Counted from the first letter of the stretch, positions 35,391 through 45,846 are shown. The stretch: 64,000 bases of DNA from Rhizobium rhododendri (GCF_007000325.2 NZ_CP117268.1:992001-1056000), one strand, 5' to 3'. Translations and numbers: made by a program. The notes: generated from the sequence alone by a model not told the origin.

Positions 35391-37274
35391 CTATCTGCTT
35401 TCCAACCGGTGGAGAGATCTTCCGGCCATGGCCGATCCGTTCATTCTAACCGTGAAAGCCTGCGGAGCGCTAACGTTACCGAGATCGAACTGATCGACGA
35501 GATCGCGCAACTTGGCTGCTTCCTGCACCAGTGACGATGTGGCTGCGTTCGACTCCTCGACCATGGCCGCGTTTTGTTGGGTAACTTGATCCATGCTGTT
35601 GACCGCAGTGTTGACCTCCCCCAAACCCACTGACTGTTCCTTCGCCGATATCGCGATCGATTCAACTTGAGTCGTGATTTGAGCAATGTACCCGGCAATT
35701 GTCTTCAATGCTTCGCCAGTACCCCGCACCAGCTTCACCCCGCCTTCTACTTCTGTCGAGGAATTTTGGATCAAGTTTTTTATCTCTTTTGCCGCGTTGG
35801 CCGAGCGCTGAGCGAGTTCGCGCACTTCCTGCGCGACTACTGCAAATCCCCTTCCCGCATCGCCCGCGCGCGCGGCTTCGACGCCGGCGTTTAGGGCCAA
35901 AAGGTTCGTTTGGAACGCTATATCATCGATAACGCCAATAATATTGGAAATCTGTTGTGAGCTCTCCTCAATTTTTCGCATGGCTTCCTCAGCTTGTGTC
36001 ACCACTTCCGCCGACCTGATTGCCGACTGATTGGCCTGCGCAGCGACGGAGCGGGCTTCTTCCGTTCGCTTGGTCGAGTTGCTGACGTTGGCGGTAATCT
36101 CGTCCAGTGCAGCGGCCGTTTCCTCCAGCGACGCTGCTTGATGTTCCGTGCGTTTGGAGAGATCGTTTGCACCGTCGGCGATTTCGCGGCTTCCACTGTC
36201 CAAGGTGGCAATGGAGCTGGATATCCGAGACAGAGTTGTGCTAAGCTGTTCAAGAGAGCGGTTGAAGTCATGACGCAGCATTTCGAAATCTGGCGCGAAC
36301 GCATCCGTCAGTCGGAACGACAGGTCGCCGCTGGCGAGCCGCTTTAGGCCGTCTCCCAGATTTGATGTGGCGAATCTGAGATGTTCTGCAGCTTCCGCTT
36401 CCGCCATGCGCTGCTTTTCCAGGCGTTTTGCCTCGGCTGCCGTGGCCTGATCTCGTGACGAGCGTAACATTTCGGTCTCTGCCAGCCCTTGACGGAACAC
36501 CTCGACGGCACGCGCCATCGCGCCCAGTTCGTCGCGCCGTTCGACGCCCGGAACGGTGACGTTGAAAACGCCTTTCGCCATTGTCTCGGTAACGTTGATT
36601 AGCGTCCGTATCGGATTTGCTATGCCGCTTCGCGCTACAACCACGGCAATGCCGAACCCGACAGCCAGTCCGACCAAAACGAGCCCGTATGTCAAGAGGA
36701 TCATGTTGTGTGTCGCATGTCCGATTGCGGTCTTTTCCAGCGCCACATCCTTGAGCAAGAGTGCGGAGGATGCCGTGATGTCCTTGGCGAGCAAAGCAAG
36801 TTCAGGCGCGCAGGATCGATTCATTTCTGCCATCGCCTTGGCGTTGCCTTCGAGTGTCGTTGATGCCGCTCCCATCGACATCGCCTTGTCACAACCGTCG
36901 GAGAACGCGGCATGGAAGCGTTGTTCGAACCCCTGGATTTCGTTCGCCTCTTGCGGAAGAAGGGTTCTTGTCTCCACGAGAAGTGATTCGAAAGCTTTGG
37001 CTCCATCGATATACTCTGCCTTGTGGAGGTCATTGGTGTCCTGCGCGGTTGACCAGATCAGTTGAAGAAGCGATCGTTCCGTCCACGCCAATTGGCGGTT
37101 TGCAGTAGCGTAAAGGCCCGCCGCTCGCGCCTTGCCGTCGATCAGATCGCCATAGGCACGGTCGGTTTCCTTCAGTCTTTCGCCGGTCAGGGCCATGGCG
37201 CCGACGGCAACGGCCCCAAGCAGCACTAGAAGGGCGAGGATTTTTGACAAAACCGATAGGTCTCTGAAACGCAC
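35391..37274 (-). CDS. Membrane-bound methyl-accepting chemotaxis protein
   Basis: GTG at 37274 has GGGAG six bases upstream and gives MRFRDLSVLSKILALLVLLG, a usual receptor start; an ATG nine codons earlier is less likely. TM1 lies at about residues 10-30, a four-helix-bundle periplasmic sensor up to about 190, and TM2 at about 192-214. A HAMP domain (NPIRTLINVTETMAKGVFNV) and a second HAMP-like segment (LGDGLKRLASGDLSFRL) follow, then the long signalling hairpin with [20 protein letters not shown]. The protein ends SLHRLESR and so lacks the WxxF tether seen in its neighbours. Ligand unknown. Confidence 0.93.
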   Translation of the reverse strand: MRFRDLSVLSKILALLVLLGAVAVGAMALTGERLKETDRAYGDLIDGKARAAGLYATANRQLAWTERSLLQLIWSTAQDTNDLHKAEYIDGAKAFESLLVETRTLLPQEANEIQGFEQRFHAAFSDGCDKAMSMGAASTTLEGNAKAMAEMNRSCAPELALLAKDITASSALLLKDVALEKTAIGHATHNMILLTYGLVLVGLAVGFGIAVVVARSGIANPIRTLINVTETMAKGVFNVTVPGVERRDELGAMARAVEVFRQGLAETEMLRSSRDQATAAEAKRLEKQRMAEAEAAEHLRFATSNLGDGLKRLASGDLSFRLTDAFAPDFEMLRHDFNRSLEQLSTTLSRISSSIATLDSGSREIADGANDLSKRTEHQAASLEETAAALDEITANVSNSTKRTEEARSVAAQANQSAIRSAEVVTQAEEAMRKIEESSQQISNIIGVIDDIAFQTNLLALNAGVEAARAGDAGRGFAVVAQEVRELAQRSANAAKEIKNLIQNSSTEVEGGVKLVRGTGEALKTIAGYIAQITTQVESIAISAKEQSVGLGEVNTAVNSMDQVTQQNAAMVEESNAATSSLVQEAAKLRDLVDQFDLGNVSAPQAFTVRMNGSAMAGRSLHRLESR

Positions 37275-37301
37275 AGCAAACTCCCAGATTAGAGGGTGCA
37301 T

Positions 37302-38357
37302 ATATATTTGGGATCACGTCGTAAATTAAAGGTTAGTCGGCCGTTAGTATTCTGAAAATCTGCATAATTCGGATACGATTTTGCGTGATTGGTAAGCGCC
37401 GCACCCGAGGCGAGAGCTGCCGGCGTTCGAAGACGGGAAACAAGCAGTTCGACGGCAAGATCAGCGCTGCAGCAGTGCGACGTTCATTGGAGTTCGGTCT
37501 AAACATGGGTGCGAAGCACTCGCAGTATATTTCGACCAGACTGCGCTATGAGAGTCTGACAGATCGTCAAATGAGTTATATAAAAAGGGTTTCCATAGGA
37601 AAGTTGGACTGGAACTCACCATAAATTCCCTCACCGTCGAAATTCGCTATGCGAGTAGCTTTGCAGAGATGAATGCGGAGAAACTGCCCGATCTGGTGCC
37701 CATGGTCATCCTGAATTCGGAGAAAAGTCCGAATGCGGATCCGGCTCAGAAACCTGCCCCCATTCCGATCATTATTCGGCTAGTCTCTGGCACTCAAGTT
37801 CTCCTAGGTCGGCAACCTTGGTATGTATCGCCTCGATATCCATGAGGGGATACATGCCATGCAAAAGGAAAGCTGACCATGCAATATATACGACAAATGC
37901 TGCGGCTTACGGATAACGGGTAACGCGTAACGGGTAACGGGTAACGGGTAACGGGTAACGGGTAACGGAACGAGTTATCCGGCGAGAGCACGCGAAAGCA
38001 AACTTTCTTCACCCCTGCGCAAACAACTCATGCTTGACCACGCGACTAGCAGCATACACGCCGAAATCGTCGCTGGCACGAATTCGAAATGTCTTGCCGG
38101 CTTCGCATCAGAATAGGCAAATTTCGGGTGAACAGCTTGAGTTTCGTCGAGGCACGTATGTTCTTAACGTCGGCAAAAAATTTTTGAAATTCGGTTACCT
38201 GCCGAGCTATCGGAGAAACGCCCAAAAGTCCTTGCATTGTGACGTGCTGCTTTGACTTTTTTCCAATTGGCCGTGCCGCCGATGCCAGCTCAGAATTCTT
38301 CCTTCTTTTCTGCAGGGCTTGCTGGCTTCGGGGGCATTTCCATTTTCAGCCTCGTCA
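37302..38357. other. Intergenic region upstream of the receptor gene
   Basis: About 1.05 kb without a recognised gene. A frame without a clear start codon at about 37600-37840 (+) reads VEIRYASSFAEMNAEKLPDL and later PIPIIIRLVSGTQVLLGR, which has protein-like composition but no known family. A heptamer tandem repeat lies at 37914-37969. The rest (37970-38357) holds nothing recognised. Confidence 0.35.
37914..37969. repeat. Tandem heptamer repeat (TAACGGG)x8
   Basis: Eight head-to-tail 7-base units fill 37914-37969: one TAACGGG, one TAACGCG, five TAACGGG, and a last TAACGGA. Because seven is not a multiple of three, unit number changes would shift any reading frame through it. On the minus strand it encodes an R-Y-P-L-P-V-T-like repeat in an unsupported frame. 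Confidence 0.9.
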
Positions 38358-40070
38358 TCAAAGCGCGAGCAGGCGATGCTGCTGGTGGAATGCTGTATTG
38401 TCTGGTTGCACGGCGGGGTTATTCGTTGGAAGTTCGGCCTGGAACTGGCCAAGTAAGCCGAACAGTGCCTGCGCTTCCTGCGCCAGACCATAGCTAGCAG
38501 CAGTTGACTCTGCCACCAATGCCGCGTTTTGCTGGTTGGCCTGATCCACCATATTGACAGACTGATTGATTTCCTTGAGGCTAATGGCTTGCTCTTTCGA
38601 GGCTTTGACGATCGCCTCAACCTCGCGGTCAATCTCCTTGACTTGGCCAACAATCGACGTCAACGATTTGCTCGTTTCCCCGACAAATGTGACACCGCGC
38701 TTGACGTGTTCGCCAGACGCGTTGATCAAAATTTTGATCTCCTTGGCGGCCTTGGCGGAGCGTTGCGCCAGTTCGCGGACTTCCTGGGCAACGACAGCAA
38801 ACCCCTTGCCGGACTCTCCGGCACGCGCGGCCTCAACGCCAGCATTGAGGGCAAGAAGGTTCGTCTGAAAGGCAATGTCGTCGATAACACCGATAATGTT
38901 GGAGATCTTCTGAGAGGAACCCTCGATTTCGCCCATCGCTACGATCGCTTTCTTAACGATGAGACCGGAGCGCTCGGCATCCGTACTAGCGGAGGCGACC
39001 AATGACCTAGCTTCATCCGCGCGTCGGTTCGAATCCAACACCGTACTGGTAATCTCTTCAAGTGCTGCTGCGGTCTGTTCGACCGCTGCAGCCTGCCGTT
39101 CGGTGCGTCGGGCCAGTTCGTCTGCAAAGATCCGGATCTCGCGCGATCCGCATGCAATAACCTTTGCGTTGTGTCCGACGGATTGCATCGCAGACCGCAG
39201 TTTAGCGATCGCCTCATTCAAATCCTGGCGAAGCGCCTCCATTGTTGGTACGAATGGCTTTTCAAGGTTCTGCATCAGGTTACCGTTGGCAAGCGCCTTC
39301 AATGCACCCGCCACGGATGACAAAGCTCCCATCCGCTCGGTGACGTCGGTTGCGATTTTAACTACCTTGCAGACCTTACCATTTGTGTCGATGATCGGGT
39401 TATAGGCTGCCTGGATCCAGACTTCCTTGCCGCCCTTGCCAATTCGCAGAAATTCATTTGCGAACGATTCGCCTCGGCCCAATTTTTGCCAGAACTGGCG
39501 ATAGTCTTCGGAATTCGCATAGTCTGCAGGGCAGAACATTCTGTGGTGTTTTCCTAGGATTTCCGAGATGTTGTAGCCGAGCGCATTACAGAAGTTATCG
39601 TTTGCGTCGAGGATTTCCCCCAAGGGATTGAATTGAATCACAGCTTGGGTGTTTTGCAGTGCGGTAATAATGCCCGCGTCGTCCATCGACCTTAGCTTTG
39701 AAGCGGTGATGTCTGTGGCGAATTTGATCACCTTGAAAGGGCGTCCTCGTTTCAGCACCGGGTTGTAAGATGCCTCAATCCAGATTTCCTTGCCGCTCTT
39801 GGCTATGCGCCTGAATTGGCGGCGTTGGAATTCCCCGCGCCGCAGGCTCTCCCAAAGCTGCTGATATTCCCGAGAGACCACCTCTACCGGATCGACGAAG
39901 ATACGATGATGCCTGCCGACTATCTCCGATGGCTCATAGCCCAATGCAGAGCAGAAATTTGCATTGGCCCGCAGGATGGTTCCGTCCATGCGGAATTCTA
40001 TGATAGCCTGGGATCTGTCTAGACAGGAGACGATGGCATCGCTGTTGGAGCCGGTCATCAAGAAGCTCAT
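38358..40070 (-). CDS. Soluble PAS-PAS chemoreceptor
   Basis: No membrane segment is present. Two PAS domains in tandem come first ([20 protein letters not shown], then [20 protein letters not shown]), each followed by the YNP-K(V/I)xKFATD(I/V)T linker. Then come a short HAMP-like segment and the receptor hairpin with [20 protein letters not shown]. Such proteins sense redox or metabolic state in the cytoplasm, often through haem or flavin in the PAS pocket. ATG at 40070 has GAGG eight bases upstream; the frame is open to 40097. The C-terminus (HQQHRLLAL) has no WxxF tether. It is a close paralogue of the receptor at 50089-51885. Confidence 0.93.
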   Translation of the reverse strand: MSFLMTGSNSDAIVSCLDRSQAIIEFRMDGTILRANANFCSALGYEPSEIVGRHHRIFVDPVEVVSREYQQLWESLRRGEFQRRQFRRIAKSGKEIWIEASYNPVLKRGRPFKVIKFATDITASKLRSMDDAGIITALQNTQAVIQFNPLGEILDANDNFCNALGYNISEILGKHHRMFCPADYANSEDYRQFWQKLGRGESFANEFLRIGKGGKEVWIQAAYNPIIDTNGKVCKVVKIATDVTERMGALSSVAGALKALANGNLMQNLEKPFVPTMEALRQDLNEAIAKLRSAMQSVGHNAKVIACGSREIRIFADELARRTERQAAAVEQTAAALEEITSTVLDSNRRADEARSLVASASTDAERSGLIVKKAIVAMGEIEGSSQKISNIIGVIDDIAFQTNLLALNAGVEAARAGESGKGFAVVAQEVRELAQRSAKAAKEIKILINASGEHVKRGVTFVGETSKSLTSIVGQVKEIDREVEAIVKASKEQAISLKEINQSVNMVDQANQQNAALVAESTAASYGLAQEAQALFGLLGQFQAELPTNNPAVQPDNTAFHQQHRLLAL

Positions 40071-40217
40071 TTCGGGACCCTCGCTACCGGATGACAATCC
40101 GGCTCTCTATGACGTGCGGATCGGTATCCCTGCACTGCGGCATGACTCTTTTCCCACGAGAAATTCAACCTATCTGACGAAATTTAGCGGCGGTGCTAAT
40201 GGCAGTGAACGCGGTAG

Positions 40218-40700
40218 CTACGCCGCAATCTGATTTTCTACAGTCGTCACTTGAAGCATCCGCTCGAGATTGAGAAAGCAGATCATTCCGCTCTCCCGGG
40301 TAATAATCCCGTCCGAACAATCAGCTGATGCAGACGCGCCCATCTCGGGGACCGGTTGCAGCAAGGATGAAGCGATTGTCAGAATGTCAGAAACCCCATC
40401 GACGACCAGCCCCATTGCCATGCCATTGACCTCCGCGACGACAATCGCGCTGCGTTCGTTCGGCTCTGTGGCGCGCATCCCGAGCTTCATTGCCAGATCG
40501 ATTATCGGGATGACTGTTCCACGCAAATTCATCACACCCAAAACCTCGGCAGGTGCACGGGGAACAGGCGTCGCCGGTCCCCATCCGCGAATCTCGCGGA
40601 TGGTCGTCGTGCGCACGCAGAACTCTTGATCGTGCAAGCGGAAAGCAATGATCTCCAGTGTCTCGCCTGCACTAAGGCTTTTGCTACCAGAACCGAGCAT
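40218..40700 (-). CDS. cheW: CheW coupling protein
   Basis: The 160-residue protein is a single CheW SH3-like domain: LEIIAFRLHDQEFCVRTTTI, EIRGWGPATPVPRAPAEVLG, VMNLRGTVIPIIDLAMKLG and AMGLVVDGVSDIL. CheW links receptors to the kinase CheA. The start at 40700 is set by GGAGGA six bases upstream; that ATG overlaps the stop of the receptor gene at 40700-42622 by one base (TGATG), so the two are translationally coupled. No cheA gene lies in the window, so the protein should join a kinase encoded elsewhere. Confidence 0.93.
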   Translation of the reverse strand: MLGSGSKSLSAGETLEIIAFRLHDQEFCVRTTTIREIRGWGPATPVPRAPAEVLGVMNLRGTVIPIIDLAMKLGMRATEPNERSAIVVAEVNGMAMGLVVDGVSDILTIASSLLQPVPEMGASASADCSDGIITRESGMICFLNLERMLQVTTVENQIAA

Positions 40701-42622
40701 CAAAATTCCTCCCATGCTTCAGATTTCAAAGCGAGGCTGCCGCGCAAAGCCGCCCGGTTTGTTGAAGGCGAAGCGCGCCGAGGTGCAGCCATGGCCGAGG
40801 CTGTTTGCCGAAGCACCGCAGTCTGCGATGCCATGTTGCCGCCGAGCTGAAATTGACTGAGCAGTTCGCGAAGACCCCGGGATTCGCCAGCAAGCCTGGC
40901 ACTTGCTGCATTGCTCTCTTCAACCATGGCAGCGTTTTGTTGGGTCACCTGGTCCATTTGGTTGACGGCGGTGTTGACCTCGGCAAGAGCGACTGCTTGT
41001 TCGCGTGCGGAAGTGGCAATTGCATCCATATGCTGGTTCACAGTGACAATAAAGCTTTCGATGGTCTTCAGCGCCTCTCCGGTCTCGCTGACCAGCCTGA
41101 CGCCGCTTTGGACTTCGACGGACGAATTGCGTATCAGCTCCTTGATCTCCTTTGCAGCCTGGGCAGACCGTTGTGCAAGTTCCCGCACCTCTTGCGCGAC
41201 GACAGCAAAGCCTTTGCCTGCATCCCCAGCACGGGCGGCTTCGACACCTGCATTGAGCGCTAGAAGATTGGTCTGGAACGCAATCTCGTCGATGACACCG
41301 ATGATGTTTGAGACCTGGTTGGAGGACTGCTCGATTTTCTGCATCGCACCGACAGCATCGGCGACCACCTTGCCAGAGTGGGCAGCACTTGTATTTGCTT
41401 GCCCAGCGACGCCTCTTGCTTCTTCAGCGCGTTTTGATGAGTTCGAGACATTGACCGTGATCTCATCCAAAGCAGCTGCCGTCTCTTCCAGCGAGGCAGC
41501 TTGCTGCTCGGTACGCTTCGACAAGTCTTCAGTACCTTGGCTGATCTCGCGCGAGCCGCTATCGATCTGCGTAGCGGCGTGAGCGACGGCCCGCAGCGTT
41601 TCACCCAATTGTGTGATCGCACCATTCAGATCATGACGCAAGGCTTCGAAGTCCGGTGCAAAGGCACTGTTGAGCTGGAAATCAAGTTCGCCAGCCGCCA
41701 GCCGACGCAGACCGGATGCTAGACCTGCGGTCGCTTCATGAAGGCGCTGCTGAGCCGCCGCTTCCGCTTCCTCCGTTAGACGAACTCGGTCGCTTTCCGA
41801 TTGCAGACGACTGGCTTCGGCTTCTTGTTCCAGGCGCTTGTTGCTCACGGCTGCCTGACGGAAGACTTCTACCGCGCCTGCCATCTCGCCGATCTCGTCG
41901 GCGCGCCCTGCGAAAGGAATTTCCGTGGAAGTGTCGCCGGCGGCAAGGTGTGTCATGGAGCGAGTAATAGCCTGTATCGGACGCGCTATCCCGAAGAAGG
42001 CGAAATAGATCGACGCGCCGATGATCAAAAGCGCCACCGCAATAGCGATGTAGGTGATCGTTAACGTGGTGCTGTAGGCAGATTGACTGTCCTTGAAGGA
42101 TTTTGCTGCGCCTTTCGCGTTCAAATTGACAAGAAAATCGATGTCATCGCCGATTGCAGAACCAAGAGGATTCATTTTCTGATAAAGAAGTGAGGTTGCC
42201 TGTGCGTCATTGTTTGCCTTCGATGCGATGATAAAATCCCGCCCGGCACTTTGATACTGGCCAAACGTCTCAGTAATTTCTTTTATCGCTGCCACTTCAG
42301 GATCGGTCATCGGATAGCTCTCATAACGCGCTTTGGCATCGAGAAAGTCCGTTGACGCTGCTGCTATCGCCGCTTCTGCCTTAGCGATCTCTTCCTTAGA
42401 CGTGAACAATACATCATCTCTATATGCCACGCGCATGTCACCCAGCGCGACGTTCATGCCCATTGATGCAGTCACACTAGGGAGCCAGTTACCGGCGATA
42501 TCGGCAACATTCCCATTGATCGCCTCCAGTTGGTTCACGGCATAGGTGGCGAAGCCCACAAAGATGAGGCCCATCAGCAGAAGAACGGAAGGTAAGGCAG
42601 TTTTGATAGTAGGTCGTTTCAC
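40700..42622 (-). CDS. Membrane-bound methyl-accepting chemotaxis protein with WxxF tail
   Basis: The 640-residue receptor starts MKRPTIKTALPSVLLLMGLI with TM1 at about 10-30. A four-helix sensor follows (YPMTDPEVAAIKEITETFGQ region), then TM2 near 188-212 (AIAVALLIIGASIYFAFFGI) and HAMP (PIQAITRSMTHLAAGDTS). A second HAMP-like segment (LASGLRRLAAGELDFQL) and the signalling hairpin ([20 protein letters not shown]) complete it. It ends EAWEEF, a W-x-x-F tail like the CheR/CheB-binding pentapeptide. Its stop overlaps the cheW start. Ligand unknown. Confidence 0.94.
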   Translation of the reverse strand: MKRPTIKTALPSVLLLMGLIFVGFATYAVNQLEAINGNVADIAGNWLPSVTASMGMNVALGDMRVAYRDDVLFTSKEEIAKAEAAIAAASTDFLDAKARYESYPMTDPEVAAIKEITETFGQYQSAGRDFIIASKANNDAQATSLLYQKMNPLGSAIGDDIDFLVNLNAKGAAKSFKDSQSAYSTTLTITYIAIAVALLIIGASIYFAFFGIARPIQAITRSMTHLAAGDTSTEIPFAGRADEIGEMAGAVEVFRQAAVSNKRLEQEAEASRLQSESDRVRLTEEAEAAAQQRLHEATAGLASGLRRLAAGELDFQLNSAFAPDFEALRHDLNGAITQLGETLRAVAHAATQIDSGSREISQGTEDLSKRTEQQAASLEETAAALDEITVNVSNSSKRAEEARGVAGQANTSAAHSGKVVADAVGAMQKIEQSSNQVSNIIGVIDEIAFQTNLLALNAGVEAARAGDAGKGFAVVAQEVRELAQRSAQAAKEIKELIRNSSVEVQSGVRLVSETGEALKTIESFIVTVNQHMDAIATSAREQAVALAEVNTAVNQMDQVTQQNAAMVEESNAASARLAGESRGLRELLSQFQLGGNMASQTAVLRQTASAMAAPRRASPSTNRAALRGSLALKSEAWEEF

Positions 42623-43956
42623 GATCGTATACCTTTATACGGAATGGTTCGTTGTGCTGTTGGTGAAGGACTGGCAGGAAGAGACTTGGTCTCGCGTCAA
42701 TTAAACAGACTAAGTTTCACTCGCGTGCCAACCCACGGTAGGCATTCAAGACGGGTCAATAGATTGGAATCCAGAGATTCTTCTGCGCAACTTCTAATCG
42801 CGCAGATTGCAAGGCTTCAACTATTGCGACAGGTTGAATACCTGTCGATTGGGTGAGCAACCTCGCGTCAATAGCTACGGTGAAACTCGTTCTTTTTCAT
42901 GCGCTTGCGCTCGAATTTTATCATGAAGACTTGCACTTATGTCTTACAGGGGAGATTCACGTAAAAATACGCCTCTTATGCCAAAGAGGAAAATGAGAAT
43001 TTCGTTAGTTTTGCTGCATCTTGGCCTCTCGATAGATTGAGGTTTTGGCGACCATAGTTCTGAAACCGATCTAATATGGAATTATATTGAGACAGATCCT
43101 TACAGGGCCCTCAAATTCGATAGACTGTATCTGCGAATAGAAGTCGAAGGCGTAAATCTAATCTTATAAGAGACACTATTAGTTGAAGTTTTTAATAAAA
43201 ATATAATTTGAGAAGCTCCCTCCTTTTATATGCGCAGACTGTATAGCGGCTTCGTTTTGTGGATTCCTTGTCCGCCCGAAAGCCAACTTTTAAGGCTACA
43301 AGTTTGCAATACCTTGCGCGGGAAATTGAGGTGAAATAGCTGCCCAGTGCCCGGGCGGCCCACGTCATCCAGCCGCTCGTCCCGTAGACCAGGAGGCAAC
43401 AATTCAGTTGATGTCGCCATAGAAGTGTAACCATTCCCAGTTCGCCACCATGTGCGCGCCTCGAAACCGCCCGTCTTTGCGAGCTCAAGCATGCTGTCGC
43501 GAAAGCTTTCTGCGCAAGATTCGTTGTTCGTCAGGGTTCACCCCATGCAGATGAAAACACTCTTTGACGGATCCATACCAATTCGTATATTCTGATCTCC
43601 CAGTGGTCTCCCCGATTGAGGGGCTACATTGTGAAGCATTGATGCGCTTCCTGGAACCAGATCGTTGACCAGTCCTGTAAGTTTATGTCCATCGGCCACT
43701 GCGGATGGGCTAGTTGTTCATTGTTGCTCTGCGGCATGAGGAGGATTTGAATAGTACTGTGGAAAATATGCTGTAAATAAAGGTTTTCATCGAAAGGATC
43801 CCATCCTGACTGACAATTATCCTGTGAGAAATGAAAATTCGGCCTTTAAACAAGAGTTCGTATATGTCCAATCTGCGATCCAGAGAATACCCGCGATCGT
43901 GGGTCTGTCTTGTGTTGCGATCTATCTTTGATGTCTGCTTTTCTTGGTAAACTGAT
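42623..43956. other. Long intergenic region, no gene recognised
   Basis: These 1.33 kb separate the receptor gene from a divergent AraC-type gene. Frames of up to 98 codons occur on the minus strand around 43192-43492 but show no known motif and no clear start signal. The stretch 42900-43200 is AT-rich. I see no terminator, RNA gene or repeat that I can support. Confidence 0.35.
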
Positions 43957-44922
43957 ATGAACAAAGTGGCATCTTCCGTCCTGTCGTTCGTTAACCGCGA
44001 CGCAGGGGAAGTCGCAGAGTTTTTTGCCAGGAGGTATTCTCCATGCCATGTCGAGCCCGATCACCTCGACGGAACCATTCACATGAAAGGGGTCTTCGGA
44101 CGGCTGCCGGGCATCGATTTCAATACCACCGAATTCAAGGCCGGCTTCGAAATTGCCATAGAGAATAAGGCGCCGTCGTTTTTTTTCATGTTTCCTGCCT
44201 CCGGCGATGTTCAAATCCGAGCGGGAAGATATCCTCTCGAAACCAACGCCAACTTCGCAACCGCATCGTTTGGAGAGTCAATCCAGAGCATAAGATTTTG
44301 TTCGGGATTACGGAATTCCACGCTATCTGTTGACCGAGTACTGATCATCGAGCGCCTGTCCCTGCTTCTGGACCGACCGATAACCGCTGCCGTGACATTT
44401 GAATCTGTTGTGGATAGAGGCAGCGGCAAAATCCACAGCATCGCGGCAATCAATGCGTTCCTGTCAGAAAGCGCGTTCGGATCCATGATAGACCAGACAC
44501 CAATTGCTGCAAAGCAGATGTCGAATGCCATCGTCGATCTTGTGCTTGAGGCTTGGCCACACAATTTTTCGGACAGTCTCTCGCAACCCTACGTAACTGT
44601 AGCGCCCCGGCACGTAAGGCGCGCTATCGAATACATGAGAGAATGCCCACATCAGGAACACACAGTCGACCAGTTAGCAAATATTTGTGGTGTTAGTCTA
44701 CGCGGTCTGCAATATGGTTTTCGGCAGTTCGTTGGCATGACGATCAGTCAGTATGAAAGGCAACTAAGGTTGGACGGCGCGCGGCGGTCGCTGATGGCTG
44801 ATCCCACTCTGTCTGTCAAAGAGGTCGCTCGACTTTGGCATTTTACAAATGTTCATAGGTTTAGCTCCGAATTTCAGAGTGCTTTCGGGGTGACGCCGCT
44901 TCAATTGAAAAGCAAATTGTGA
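43957..44922 (+). CDS. AraC-family transcriptional regulator
   Basis: The 321-residue protein has a variable N-terminal domain (AraC_binding_2-like, including FEIAIENKAPSFFFMFPASG). The C-terminal AraC domain has two helix-turn-helices: TVDQLANICGVSLRGLQYGF and SVKEVARLWHFTNVHRFSSE, ending FQSAFGVTPLQLKSK. It activates or represses by binding direct-repeat sites, with an unknown effector. It stands alone, and the nearest downstream gene is a MarR regulator on the other strand. Confidence 0.9.
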   Translation: MNKVASSVLSFVNRDAGEVAEFFARRYSPCHVEPDHLDGTIHMKGVFGRLPGIDFNTTEFKAGFEIAIENKAPSFFFMFPASGDVQIRAGRYPLETNANFATASFGESIQSIRFCSGLRNSTLSVDRVLIIERLSLLLDRPITAAVTFESVVDRGSGKIHSIAAINAFLSESAFGSMIDQTPIAAKQMSNAIVDLVLEAWPHNFSDSLSQPYVTVAPRHVRRAIEYMRECPHQEHTVDQLANICGVSLRGLQYGFRQFVGMTISQYERQLRLDGARRSLMADPTLSVKEVARLWHFTNVHRFSSEFQSAFGVTPLQLKSKL

Positions 44923-45260
44923 CGAGGCTTTGCCTGACGTCTATCATCAATAAACCTCGCTGTTGGCAGGCTAGCTATTTGCGCGCCAATACTGGAGTTG
45001 CAATTGAACGCAAGCATTTGTCACCGCGCTCATCCGATCAGAGGATTTGCGTGATCGTGGGGATTTTCTGTCTATATAGACAGTACTTTCGCGGTGTCAC
45101 AAGCGATAACTCGGTGCGTTTCAGCCGGGTGGAGACTGTCGACAGTGGGCGTCGGCGGCGTTTAACGGATGACCAGAGCTGGCGATCGCGGCCGGAACTG
45201 ATCGTGTCGCGGCGCGTGATGTAGTGACGTTTCACAGCCATCGGTACTTTCCGTTGCTTG
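44923..45260. other. Intergenic region between convergent regulators
   Basis: About 340 bases between the ends of the AraC and MarR genes. No gene or terminator hairpin was recognised. Confidence 0.3.
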
Positions 45261-45710
45261 TTAGCAATCGCTCAGTGGCTCCGCGTCCGAAGCCGATTGT
45301 AGCCACTTCTTAATTACGTTGATGTCAGCAGGCACCAACTGCGACTCTAATTCTTTTTCGACAATCACGGCTCGCTTTCGACATTCCGCCAAAATGACTT
45401 CGCCGTCCTTGCTCAATTGTAGCAATTTGATGCGCTTGTCAATTCGATGTCTTTTCGTATGAAACACTCCTCGAACGGCAAGATTTTTGAGGATAACGGT
45501 CACGGTCGGTGTCGTCAGTGACGCTAGCCGAGCAATGTCGGCGTTAGAGCTGCCGGGGTTGTTGGCAATTAGCGTCATTACAAGTAGTTGCGGCGGTGTG
45601 ATCCCGAGGTCGGCAAGCGCGCGATCCATTTTTAGTCGATGAGCCGCCGCGGCCTGTCGCAATAGATAGCCAAGGGGCGGCGAGAATTCTGAATTCTTTT
45701 CATCTCCCAT
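45261..45710 (-). CDS. MarR-family transcriptional regulator
   Basis: The 149-residue protein has the MarR winged helix: GYLLRQAAAAHRLKMDRALA, then GITPPQLLVMTLIANNPGSS, ADIARLASLTTPTVTVILKN and the wing RHRIDKRIKLLQLSKDGE. Such dimers bind palindromes and release them on binding phenolic or other small ligands. It is divergent from the CocE-type hydrolase gene; the short shared region holds symmetric repeats that look like its operators. ATG at 45710 has AGGAG three bases upstream; a TTG four codons earlier is an alternative. Confidence 0.92.
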   Translation of the reverse strand: MGDEKNSEFSPPLGYLLRQAAAAHRLKMDRALADLGITPPQLLVMTLIANNPGSSNADIARLASLTTPTVTVILKNLAVRGVFHTKRHRIDKRIKLLQLSKDGEVILAECRKRAVIVEKELESQLVPADINVIKKWLQSASDAEPLSDC

Positions 45711-45745
45711 TAACTCCTGCAACCCGCTCTCCCGATTTAGTGTTG

Positions 45746-45784
45746 ATAGAGGTCATCTATAATGATAGAGCTCTGTCTATAATG
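45746..45784. promoter_or_regulatory. Operator-like repeats between marR and the hydrolase gene
   Basis: TCTATAATG occurs at 45756-45764 and again at 45776-45784, exactly 20 bases (about two helical turns) apart. ATAGA occurs at 45746-45750 and 45765-45769, so ATAGA and TCTAT half-sites alternate and form overlapping inverted repeats, including the perfect palindrome AGAGCTCT at 45767-45774. TATAAT inside each TCTATAATG also matches a -10 box. This arrangement fits MarR dimers blocking both divergent promoters. Confidence 0.65.
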
Positions 45785-45846
45785 CTGATTGCCTCGATAA
45801 GCAATGATGTACATCGCCGCTTCAGTCGATTGAAAGGATAAACAAG

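Noticed and set aside
37914..37969. Possible CRISPR-like array
   Set aside because: The heptamers are contiguous with no spacers, so this is a simple tandem repeat.
39001..39060. GGTTCGAATCC sequence, like a tRNA T-loop
   Set aside because: It lies inside the conserved coding region of a chemoreceptor and has no other tRNA arms.
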